Program-made: the position numbers and the translations under genes
Notes under the pieces: generated by a model
What the model was told of the DNA's origin: nothing
The model's database searches: none
What the model saw: the letters and a program-made list of their open reading frames with translations, nothing else
Part shown: positions 8,729-15,593 of the stretch, piece by piece
How the letters are laid out: each line of letters starts with the position of its first letter
Numbering within the stretch: the first letter of the stretch is position 1
Source: Fimbriimonadaceae bacterium
Lineage (GTDB): Bacteria; Armatimonadota; Fimbriimonadia; Fimbriimonadales; Fimbriimonadaceae
Reading direction: 5' to 3'
NCBI GenBank assembly: GCA_019638675.1
Contig: JAHBTE010000001.1
Coordinates: forward strand, 900,605-964,604
Length of the DNA: 64,000 bases

Positions 8729-8823
8729 TGGCGGGAACGTGTGGGAATCGAACCCACCCAGCGCCCTAAAGCGCCGCACTCGGTTTTGAAGACCGGGGGG
8801 CACACCAGCACCCATTCGCTCCC
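8729..8823 (-). tRNA. selC: Selenocysteine tRNA, anticodon UCA
   Basis: A 95-base tRNA with encoded CCA (8729-8731 on the minus strand). The anticodon loop reads CUUCAAA, giving UCA, which reads UGA. Traits specific to tRNA-Sec are visible: a long acceptor stem (7 clear pairs, GGGAGCG/CGTTCCC, with an A-A opposition at position 8), a 6-pair D stem (GGGTGC/GTGCCC) with a 4-base loop, a long variable arm (GCGC...GCGC) and a T arm GTGGG-TTCGATT-CCCAC. This differs from a Ser or Leu tRNA. No selA, selB, selD or selenoprotein was found in the window, so the partner genes must lie elsewhere. Confidence 0.92.
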
Positions 8824-8839
8824 AAAAAGATTCTTATTT

Positions 8840-10273
8840 TTAATCGCTTAAAAGAGGGCCTGTAGTAGGATCCTCGTTTGATGGCTCAAGGTTATCAGTA
8901 GGTTGAGACTGCTTAAGCAATTCCTCAATCTCTTTTCGTTTCACTACTTCGCCTTTGAATATCTTTAGGCGAGATTGATGATCACGATACTGGCTGATTT
9001 CAGATTCAATATAATTGATATCCTCGAAATTTGGTTTTTCTAGCAGCTCCGAAATGTAATAGTAGCACCCTCGGGCATAAAGGTAAGCACCAACAACATT
9101 AGGATCGAGATCAATTTGCTCTTGGAATGAAGCAATCGCCCAAAATAGGTGATCTCGAGCTTCGTTGTCATCACCCTGCTGGAAATTCAACTCAAACTCG
9201 GATAGCCTGTGTTTAGCCTGCCGAATGGAATTGGGTTGCTGAGATTCACCGTCAGAACTCTTGAATTCCAAGATGTAAAAGTAGCCAATGAGCAATATTA
9301 GCAGCAAAGAGGCTGCTCCGAAAGAGGGTAAATGCAGATCTGCAGGCTGTAGATGCCCATTTACTACCGAGTGGCTAAGAATTCTGCTGATCATTGCTGT
9401 TGCAACAATGGCAATAAGGAGCGACACCTCGAATGCTTTAAAATCAAGTAACTCGGCTTTAGCGTTTTTCGCGTCATTGTCATGGGCAATTTCATTTATG
9501 TACCTACCTAGGCCAAGCATGAGGAGATATGGCAAGGGGGCAACAATTAATAGTTCCACAGTAGATAACACGTCAACGATGATTTCATGAGATGTTCCAA
9601 TGTATGTTATTTTTCCGCCTAAAAATACGGGGATACGCGCAGAAATCTCCTGGACGACAGCTGACAGTAATTTAAAGAATGCTGCTAAAAAGATAATAAT
9701 CATCATCAAAGCAGAAAAAATAGTAAAATAAAAATGCAAGTTTGAGACGAAAAGTTGAATTTTTGAATAACGATTTCGCTCTCGATCGATAGTCTTCTTA
9801 TCACTGCTATTAAGGTCTCTAAGTAGATTTAGAATTGATTCTTGTGTCAAAAATGCTGAAACAATAATGCTCAGCCACATGAAGGAAAAGCACAGAGTCC
9901 AATAGGAGTCTGCTTTAAACGTATAAAGAGGTTGATTAATGTCAAAAATAGAACGAAATTCCACTGATTGTATGTACTCGTTTAACTCAGCCCAATGAAA
10001 AAACCACATAGCAAATGTAGAGGAAACAATAAAAGAACTTATTATTGAGAGACGACGGGTTCGCCTTAACTTTCGGATGTTTTCGTCGCCTTCTGGTGGT
10101 TGAGGAATCTTTCTTCTAGCAGAATATGAAACGATCCAAATCACAGTGCTCACAATAAAAGTTATGACTTGAATGGCTAAACTGGGCACTATATTAAGTG
10201 CCGCCAATATCCATAAGATTATGTGCGGAATTCGCGATTTGAGCAAATGATTCTGTATATCCATACGCGTCAA
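8840..10273 (-). CDS. Eight-helix membrane protein with C-terminal TPR-like tail, unknown function
   Basis: About 477 residues from the preferred start. Roughly eight hydrophobic helices run through the first 340 residues, including clusters ILWILAALNIVPSLAI and YFTIFSALMMIIIFLAAFF. A charged C-terminal tail of about 130 residues follows, with one TPR-like unit (AIASFQEQIDLDPNVVGAY). The region around the last helices faintly recalls UPF0114/YqhA, too weakly to name it. The gene is clearly richer in A+T than its neighbours. A strong promoter at 10301-10330 places transcription start near 10294, so longer starts (up to 10474) are unlikely. TTG 10273 has GGAG 5 bases upstream; ATG 10264 is the alternative. 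Confidence 0.7.
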   Translation of the reverse strand: MTRMDIQNHLLKSRIPHIILWILAALNIVPSLAIQVITFIVSTVIWIVSYSARRKIPQPPEGDENIRKLRRTRRLSIISSFIVSSTFAMWFFHWAELNEYIQSVEFRSIFDINQPLYTFKADSYWTLCFSFMWLSIIVSAFLTQESILNLLRDLNSSDKKTIDRERNRYSKIQLFVSNLHFYFTIFSALMMIIIFLAAFFKLLSAVVQEISARIPVFLGGKITYIGTSHEIIVDVLSTVELLIVAPLPYLLMLGLGRYINEIAHDNDAKNAKAELLDFKAFEVSLLIAIVATAMISRILSHSVVNGHLQPADLHLPSFGAASLLLILLIGYFYILEFKSSDGESQQPNSIRQAKHRLSEFELNFQQGDDNEARDHLFWAIASFQEQIDLDPNVVGAYLYARGCYYYISELLEKPNFEDINYIESEISQYRDHQSRLKIFKGEVVKRKEIEELLKQSQPTDNLEPSNEDPTTGPLLSD

Positions 10274-10300
10274 AATATCTCCGACGTAAGATAGTTGCAT

Positions 10301-10330
10301 AGTATAAAGACTAAAACCAAACCTTGTCAA
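10301..10330 (-). promoter_or_regulatory. Consensus promoter of the AT-rich membrane protein gene
   Basis: On the minus strand: TTGACA, an 18-base spacer, TATACT. It lies in the 105-base region shared with the divergent OsmC gene and constrains the start of the membrane protein gene to downstream of about 10294. Confidence 0.8.
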
Positions 10331-10378
10331 TACTGTAGAGACAATCTTTTTAAAGCCTACTGGTTCATACTGGTAACG

Positions 10379-10789
10379 ATGAACGTGATTTGGAAAGGAG
10401 ATATGGCTTTTGAAGCGACGGGTGACAGTGGTCAGAGCTTTGTGATGGACGCCTATCCCGAAGCAGGAGGGCACAATTTAGGGCCAACTCCAGTGGAAGC
10501 ACTCTTAGGATCGCTAGCTGCATGTTCGGCAATGGATGTGATTTCAATCTTGAAAAAGAAACAGCAGGTAGTGACGAGCTATCGGATTGAAATCAACGGA
10601 GTGCGAACCAAAGAAGGGGAATGGCCAAGGCCTTTCGAGCAAATTACGATTAAGCATATCGTAACGGGCGAAAACTTGGATGAAGCCGCCGTTGCTCGAT
10701 CAGTGCAGCTCAGTGACGAAAAGTACTGTACGGTTATGGCAACCCTACGTGTTGTGCCCCAAATAGATTCGGTTTACGAGATTTATTAA
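10379..10789 (+). CDS. OsmC family peroxiredoxin-like protein (YhfA type)
   Basis: A 136-residue OsmC/Ohr-fold protein. Two conserved cysteines are present, one in LAACSAMD and one in DEKYCTVM, the pair used by OsmC/Ohr proteins to reduce organic hydroperoxides. The opening WKGDMAFEATGDSG and the GGHNLGPTPVEALLGSL stretch match the YhfA subgroup. The ATG at 10379 fits the family start; a longer reading from 10295 would overlap the divergent promoter. CATACT lies 7 bases before the ATG and no Shine-Dalgarno is seen, so the message may be leaderless. Divergent from the AT-rich membrane protein; a strong terminator follows. Confidence 0.85.
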   Translation: MNVIWKGDMAFEATGDSGQSFVMDAYPEAGGHNLGPTPVEALLGSLAACSAMDVISILKKKQQVVTSYRIEINGVRTKEGEWPRPFEQITIKHIVTGENLDEAAVARSVQLSDEKYCTVMATLRVVPQIDSVYEIY

Positions 10790-10793
10790 ATAA

Positions 10794-10829
10794 AAATCTC
10801 CTGGTAGGCGGTCGCGTACCAGGAGATTT
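10794..10829. terminator. Bidirectional intrinsic terminator
   Basis: AAATCTCCTGGTA and TACCAGGAGATTT form a perfect 13-base stem around a 10-base loop. A-rich and T-rich flanks on both sides let it serve both the OsmC gene and the convergent polysaccharide-export gene. Confidence 0.88.
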
Positions 10830-10843
10830 GAACTTTAACTTGC

Positions 10844-11773
10844 TTAGTTGCGAGATCGGAACGGGCTGAAGCCGAATCGATCGAAGATGAAAAAGACGTT
10901 TGCGATAGAGTTGATCATTTCAAAATCAACGTTTCCGCTATCGGGAACGAAAACCAAGTCACCAGGTCGCATCACAATGTTATCTGCCGCACTCTTGCCC
11001 CCAGCAAATGCAACGAGGTCAGCTTCAATCGCAAGAAAGTCGCCTGGACGACCGGGCAGGGGTCGGAAGACTTGCACTCGGCTCAGTCGCGATTTGCGCG
11101 GAATTTGGCCAGCTTGCTCGACTACTTCGGTTAAGGTCATATTTTCGCGGTAGTCCACCGGGCCAGCCCGTTGCACCCGTCCCGCAACGATGACGCGGTT
11201 GTCGTTTTGTTCAGGAACGATGAGGTTATCGCCGTCATCAACAACGTAGTTTTGACTGCTATCACCATTCAGAAGCGCGCGCAGGTCAATGGGAATTCGT
11301 TCTTGGCTGTTCTTCTTTACCAAATAAGCTTTGCTGAGATCAGCGCGACCGTTCGTGCTCGTACCGCCACCAGCGTTGACGAGGTCTAAAAGACGATCAC
11401 CGGGCCGCATATCGTAAACGCCAGGTCGTCCGACAAATCCACCGACCGAAGCTTTGACGCGTCGGTATTCGCGAATAGTGACCGATACAATTGGATCGTT
11501 CAGCTTGAGCCTGTCAACGTACGCCGCTGTTAAGTCGGCTTCGAGCTCTTTAATAGTTTTGCCGCCAGCTTTAACCGTTCCAAGAAATGGAGCAGAAATG
11601 TTGCCATCTGGACCAACCGGTACTATGGCGCTGATTTCTGGAAGTTGATAAACCGCAATAATTAATACATCTTCTGGTTGCAGTCGGTAGGTTTCGCCTG
11701 ACACCTGCGCCAAGGCAGCTTGAACCAAAACCCCCGCCACCAAAATACTTGCCAACTTCTTGAACTGACTCAT
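10844..11773 (-). CDS. Polysaccharide export protein, Wza-like with SLBB domains
   Basis: About 309 residues with a signal peptide (KKLASILVAGVLVQAALAQ). A Poly_export domain (about residues 25-105, opening YRLQPEDVL) is followed by two SLBB-type domains, one near VGGFVGRPGVYDMRPGDRLL and one near VIVAGRVQRAGPVDY. Wza-like proteins form the outer-membrane channel for capsule or exopolysaccharide. There is no lipobox cysteine, unlike E. coli Wza, and no other export genes (kinase, flippase, polymerase) are adjacent, so it stands alone. An in-frame GTG at 11785 would add four residues. TATAAT at 11816-11821 on the minus strand is a possible -10 box. Confidence 0.88.
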   Translation of the reverse strand: MSQFKKLASILVAGVLVQAALAQVSGETYRLQPEDVLIIAVYQLPEISAIVPVGPDGNISAPFLGTVKAGGKTIKELEADLTAAYVDRLKLNDPIVSVTIREYRRVKASVGGFVGRPGVYDMRPGDRLLDLVNAGGGTSTNGRADLSKAYLVKKNSQERIPIDLRALLNGDSSQNYVVDDGDNLIVPEQNDNRVIVAGRVQRAGPVDYRENMTLTEVVEQAGQIPRKSRLSRVQVFRPLPGRPGDFLAIEADLVAFAGGKSAADNIVMRPGDLVFVPDSGNVDFEMINSIANVFFIFDRFGFSPFRSRN

Positions 11774-11830
11774 CGCAAATCGCACTCTTTACGGATAAAT
11801 CCGAAATCAAACCGGATTATAGCTGAATTA

Positions 11831-12517
11831 TCAGTTTATTTCCTGCTTTCTTGAGCCTTCTATAACGATTGTAAATTCACCTTTTGGCGGAACTTGCTTA
11901 TCCGAAGGTAAATCTGGCAGGGCTCCGCGAAAAATTTGTTCATGTAACTTCGTTAATTCGCGGGTAATTGCGTACCTTCTAGAACCCAAAACACGACCGC
12001 AGATTTCAAGTGTTTTCAAAAATCTATGGGGGCTCTCAAAAAAGACTAGTGTAAACGTTGAATCAACAAATGGCTCAATTACCTTAGCTGCTGGGCCGGG
12101 TTTACGCGGAAGAAATCCCAGGAACGCATACCTTTGGGCAAAAAATCCGCTCGCGCTCAAAGCTGTGCTCACGGCACTGGGGCCAGGGATTGGGACAACC
12201 TCGACTTCGGAATCCAAAGCTAAATCCACTAATTGCGAACCGGGGTCACTAATCGCAGGCGTACCAGCATCGGTGAGTAGTGCTACTGTCTCACCTGATT
12301 CCAGCCGCTCTAGATAAGAACGAATTTTTGCTTCTTGAGTGTGTTCACTCAAGGTTGCCATTGGTTTGGATATCTCAAAAGCGTGTAAGAGCTTGCCCGT
12401 GACCCGCGTGTCTTCTGCTAGCACGAGATCACATTCTTCTAATGCTTTTTGAGCACGGGGAGAGAAGTCGTTCAAATTTCCAATAGGGCCGGCCACTACA
12501 TACAAGCGACCGGCCAT
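11831..12517 (-). CDS. rsmI: 16S rRNA (cytidine-1402-2'-O)-methyltransferase
   Basis: A 228-residue tetrapyrrole-methylase-fold enzyme that uses SAM to methylate the ribose of C1402 in 16S rRNA. Signatures: YVVAGPIGNLNDFSPRA at the N-terminus, AEDTR, LLTDAGTPAISDPG, PIPGPSAVSTALSASG and RELTKLHEQIFRG. Typical RsmI proteins are about 270-290 residues; this one ends right after the catalytic domain (KGEFTIVIEG) and lacks the small C-terminal domain. The UGA stop is immediately followed by UAA, so selenocysteine read-through is not an explanation. It starts 5 bases after the upstream SurA-like gene and is probably co-transcribed with it. Confidence 0.93.
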   Translation of the reverse strand: MAGRLYVVAGPIGNLNDFSPRAQKALEECDLVLAEDTRVTGKLLHAFEISKPMATLSEHTQEAKIRSYLERLESGETVALLTDAGTPAISDPGSQLVDLALDSEVEVVPIPGPSAVSTALSASGFFAQRYAFLGFLPRKPGPAAKVIEPFVDSTFTLVFFESPHRFLKTLEICGRVLGSRRYAITRELTKLHEQIFRGALPDLPSDKQVPPKGEFTIVIEGSRKQEIN

Positions 12518-12522
12518 ATTGG

Positions 12523-14250
12523 TTAGTTTCCTGTGGTTCCTGTTCCGCCAGGAGTTCCAGTAGTTGGAGCCGTACTTCCAGTTGTTCCAGTAGTGCCACT
12601 TGGATCGGGCACGACTTCCTTGTCCAATTCTTCCTGCGCTTTCTTGGCTTCTGCTTCTGCTTCTGCTTTATCTTTATCGGCCTGAATTTTTTCCTTTAGC
12701 CAATTATCCAAAATTTCCTGAATGGTTTTGTGCTCGTCTGCAGTGAACTTCTTATCAGCCAGAGCTTTGTTATTCATGGTCGTAATTTGGTTATAAACGG
12801 CCTGACCCATTGCCTCGTAATCCGAGTTCAGATCTGCAGCCTCTTTTAGGAAAAGAAAACCTTCTTCATTGCGCCCAGCATTAAGTAACTCTTGCGCAAA
12901 CCGGATTCGGAAATCCGCATCTTCAAAGTTCTCAAGCATGCGTTGAGCCACATCAATTCGGTCATCGAGCATTTCTTTTTGCTCTTCAGCGGTCGCTTTG
13001 GCGTAGATCGATTCTGTGAGGATGAACTCGGCTGCCACAACTAGATTGCCGCCAGCCGTTGACGATTTCGCTTTCGCCAATTGATTCTTCAAATCCTCAT
13101 CGTATTTCGCAGCGTCAATCTGTGCTGCTTGATCCGTGAGTAATTTGTATGTATCGTAGGCAATCTCCAAACCCTTGTCAGTAAAAGTGGGCTTGAAAGT
13201 TTCCATTTTTGCTTTGAAGTCCTCATCCAAGGCATTGTTTGCACGGGATTGGCGAGCGTTTTCGAGCAAAGTAGCTTTATTCTTTTCAAACTCCTTTGGT
13301 AACTTAGTGTTGACAGACTTGAGTTGGTAAATAACTGGCGAGCCACTTTGCATTAGGATTTCACTCGTTTCGCCAACCTTTAAATCTTTTAGCCCTTTCA
13401 TGGATGTATCCACTTCCAACAAGCCAACCGATAGAGTGGTTGTTTTATCTTCTTCCTTGGCATCGGGGTTGTACTTAGATTGAACATCGACAAATTTAGT
13501 GCCGCTTTTAATCTCACCTAATGCCTTCAGTGCCTCGTCCTGTCGGTCGCCTAGGGATTTCTTCAAATCTTCAAATCGGATAACTTCAAACGTGTACTCC
13601 GAAAATGAATTTTTCAGGTCTTCTTCCGTGTACTTGACGTTATTCTTGTAGTGAATGACCAAGGCACCACTGAGCATATTTGACTTGATCTCTTTCTGTT
13701 TTTCTGGATCGTTGAAATCTTTCTCAAGAGCGTCAACATTATCTTTAACCCATTGATCGCGTGGTTTGCCCAGTATTGTTTCCAACTGCTTATTCGCCTC
13801 TGCTTCGCTGGCGTCCGGTTTGATTTGACCGTTGATCATCAACTGAACGCGAGCTTGATCCAATGACTGGTTGGCTTGAGCTTCACCGATTTGACGAATA
13901 TTTTCTTTGGTGACCGCAACTCCCTTTTCTTGGGCAAGAGCTTTAATTGCTGCTAATTGCACATAGGTGTTTACAACTGTCGCATTAAGAGCAAGCTCAC
14001 CTTGCGGAGTTCCGCGTGAAGCACCTTGGCTAGTTGCCGTTTGGCTAAGCTTTTCGTTAAATTCTTGCAAATGGACTTTGGTGGAGCCGACAGAAAACAA
14101 CTCAGGATTGGTGCGGGGATCTTTTTCTGGATCTCCACCAAACTTGAGGCCAGTAGCGACCATGCCAAGGGCGAGGAGCAGGGCGATTAGGCCAAGAAAC
14201 ACCTGGCACCCTTTGTTTTCCATAGCTTTGCGAATTTGAACGATTGACAA
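12523..14250 (-). CDS. SurA/PpiD-like periplasmic folding factor
   Basis: A 575-residue protein with one N-terminal membrane anchor (VFLGLIALLLALGMVATGL) after a short cytoplasmic basic stretch, a SurA N-terminal-like helical region (about 50-170), a central region that could hold a parvulin-like domain around residues 225-320 (a diagnostic active site is not obvious), and a long charged helical C-terminus. The tail is Ala/Glu/Lys-rich coiled coil ending in a low-complexity Pro/Thr/Gly segment. The topology resembles PpiD/PrsA, which help outer-membrane or secreted proteins fold. The TTG at 14250 has AGGAG with 8-base spacing and is preferred over the ATG at 14223, which has none. Divergent from lexA, upstream of rsmI. 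Confidence 0.75.
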   Translation of the reverse strand: MSIVQIRKAMENKGCQVFLGLIALLLALGMVATGLKFGGDPEKDPRTNPELFSVGSTKVHLQEFNEKLSQTATSQGASRGTPQGELALNATVVNTYVQLAAIKALAQEKGVAVTKENIRQIGEAQANQSLDQARVQLMINGQIKPDASEAEANKQLETILGKPRDQWVKDNVDALEKDFNDPEKQKEIKSNMLSGALVIHYKNNVKYTEEDLKNSFSEYTFEVIRFEDLKKSLGDRQDEALKALGEIKSGTKFVDVQSKYNPDAKEEDKTTTLSVGLLEVDTSMKGLKDLKVGETSEILMQSGSPVIYQLKSVNTKLPKEFEKNKATLLENARQSRANNALDEDFKAKMETFKPTFTDKGLEIAYDTYKLLTDQAAQIDAAKYDEDLKNQLAKAKSSTAGGNLVVAAEFILTESIYAKATAEEQKEMLDDRIDVAQRMLENFEDADFRIRFAQELLNAGRNEEGFLFLKEAADLNSDYEAMGQAVYNQITTMNNKALADKKFTADEHKTIQEILDNWLKEKIQADKDKAEAEAEAKKAQEELDKEVVPDPSGTTGTTGSTAPTTGTPGGTGTTGN

Positions 14251-14317
14251 TTCAGTAACTCCTGAGAAAGAAACGTTATTTTGACATCGGATGGTTTCCG
14301 GGGTCTGGGTTCAGGGC

Positions 14318-14346
14318 TTGACAAGTAGACAAAAAGTGTGAATAAT
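14318..14346 (+). promoter_or_regulatory. lexA promoter
   Basis: TTGACA (14318-14323), 17-base spacer, AATAAT (14341-14346). The transcription start is expected near 14353, inside the palindrome GTCTGGCAGAC, with an untranslated leader of about 38 bases and GAGGA before the ATG. Confidence 0.65.
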
Positions 14347-14352
14347 ATAAAT

Positions 14353-14363
14353 GTCTGGCAGAC
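14353..14363. promoter_or_regulatory. Candidate LexA autoregulatory operator
   Basis: The short perfect palindrome GTCT-GGC-AGAC sits at the expected transcription start of lexA, where an autorepressor would block initiation. It is not one of the classical LexA boxes (CTGT-N8-ACAG or GAAC-N4-GTTC), but LexA boxes differ between phyla. The assignment is inference from position and symmetry. Confidence 0.35.
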
Positions 14364-14390
14364 GTAAGGATATATCTGCTGAGGAAAACA

Positions 14391-15023
14391 ATGGCCAAAG
14401 GTTTAACAACGCGACAGGAAGAGATTCTGCGATTTATTTCCGACTACCATGCGGAGCAAGGCTATCCACCTTCGATTCGCGAGATCGGAGCACGTTTTGG
14501 CATTGGTTCTTTACGCGGCGTTACGGTTCACCTCGACGCGCTTGAAAAGAAAGGATGTATAGAACGGGCAAACACTCCTCGCTCAATAAAAGTGATTCAC
14601 CCGGCTTACCAGAGTGCGGTCAACGTTTCCATGTTGCCTCTCCTCGGAACAATCGCGGCTGGTGCCCCGATTTTGGCCGAGCAGTACACAGAAGATTTAA
14701 TTCCCGTACCCAGCGAAATGGTGCGGAATATCGCTAACGCTTTTGTCCTTCGGGTCAAAGGTGACTCCATGACCGGCGAGGGGATTAACCCCCGCGACCT
14801 TGTTGTCATCAAGCCACAAGAATCCGGCTCTCATGGCGAACTCGTTGCCGTGCTCATGGGTGACGAAGCCACGGTAAAGCGGCTTCACATGCGCGATGGA
14901 GAAGTCAAGCTGATTGCCAGCAACCCGGCTTACGAACCGATTGAAGTCAGTGAAAGCGATGGAGCTCGCATTCTTGGGCGCGTTGTTGGGCTGTTGCGCG
15001 ACTATCAGGGTATGGCCTTTTAA
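14391..15023 (+). CDS. lexA: LexA SOS repressor/autoprotease
   Basis: A 210-residue LexA. A winged helix-turn-helix DNA-binding domain occupies residues 1-65 (TTRQEEILRFI, YPPSIREIGARFGI). The self-cleavage site is A90-G91 in TIAAGAP. The catalytic serine is S126 (KGDSM) and the catalytic lysine is K163 (ATVKRL), so it should be fully competent for RecA-stimulated cleavage. The recognition helix region (IGSLRGVTVHL) differs from E. coli (SPNAAEEHL), in line with a different operator sequence. GAGGA precedes the ATG. It is divergent from the SurA-like gene and convergent with the lipoprotein gene (no bases between stops). Confidence 0.96.
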   Translation: MAKGLTTRQEEILRFISDYHAEQGYPPSIREIGARFGIGSLRGVTVHLDALEKKGCIERANTPRSIKVIHPAYQSAVNVSMLPLLGTIAAGAPILAEQYTEDLIPVPSEMVRNIANAFVLRVKGDSMTGEGINPRDLVVIKPQESGSHGELVAVLMGDEATVKRLHMRDGEVKLIASNPAYEPIEVSESDGARILGRVVGLLRDYQGMAF

Positions 15024-15593
15024 CTAAGGCCCCGAAATATAACGCAGTCGGTTAACCAAACTCCCGTTGATCCTGTGCTCTTGGCGGACAATGCCGAGCC
15101 CCGCGGAAAACCACGTGAGCAGTTCGTGAGAATTCTTACCATCCTGCAAGGTGAGAGTCGTTTCTGTTGCTTGCACTGTTCGAGTGCCAATTTTCTCCTC
15201 GGTTTGGATGGATTTGAGTGAAGCAGAGGCTGAAGTAATCACACCCGCAGTGCGTATTTTTCCTTTCCAGGCCAGCGAATCATTTGGTGAAAGCGGGGCA
15301 AAGATCGGAATTGGCGGAAAGAATTCTGATCCAGCCAGTTCACCAGCAACTAAATGATTGCCTTGCCAAGCAAGCGTTGTGGTGCCAAGTCGCGAAGTCA
15401 GAGCTACTCCGCTGGTCTTGCCAACTGGTACTGCACTCGTAATTTCAAACTGCTCCACCCGCGATGCCAATCCAGGGTTGCATTGGTAAGTCCAAACTGA
15501 GCCTTCTTCAAGCGGCATCAGTTTGTGCGACGAGTAGCAACCGCTAAGAAAAAGAGTTAATCCTATAGGAAGCAGATAGACAACGCGTTTCAA
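15024..15593 (-). CDS. Putative lipoprotein of unknown function
   Basis: A 189-residue protein with a lipoprotein signal peptide: MKRVVYLL, hydrophobic core and lipobox LSGC with the acylated cysteine at residue 19. The mature part, opening with LMPLEEGSVWTYQC, is a beta-rich domain of the kind seen in many secreted proteins that begin with 'GSxWxY'. No enzyme motif is visible. Its start overlaps the stop of the upstream helicase gene by 4 bases, so it is probably the second gene of that operon, though a link to DNA repair is doubtful. Confidence 0.72.
   Translation of the reverse strand: MKRVVYLLPIGLTLFLSGCYSSHKLMPLEEGSVWTYQCNPGLASRVEQFEITSAVPVGKTSGVALTSRLGTTTLAWQGNHLVAGELAGSEFFPPIPIFAPLSPNDSLAWKGKIRTAGVITSASASLKSIQTEEKIGTRTVQATETTLTLQDGKNSHELLTWFSAGLGIVRQEHRINGSLVNRLRYISGP

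Noticed and set aside
11828-11833. UGA at the end of rsmI as a selenocysteine codon, given the tRNA-Sec in the window
   Set aside because: The next codon is UAA and no stem-loop follows.
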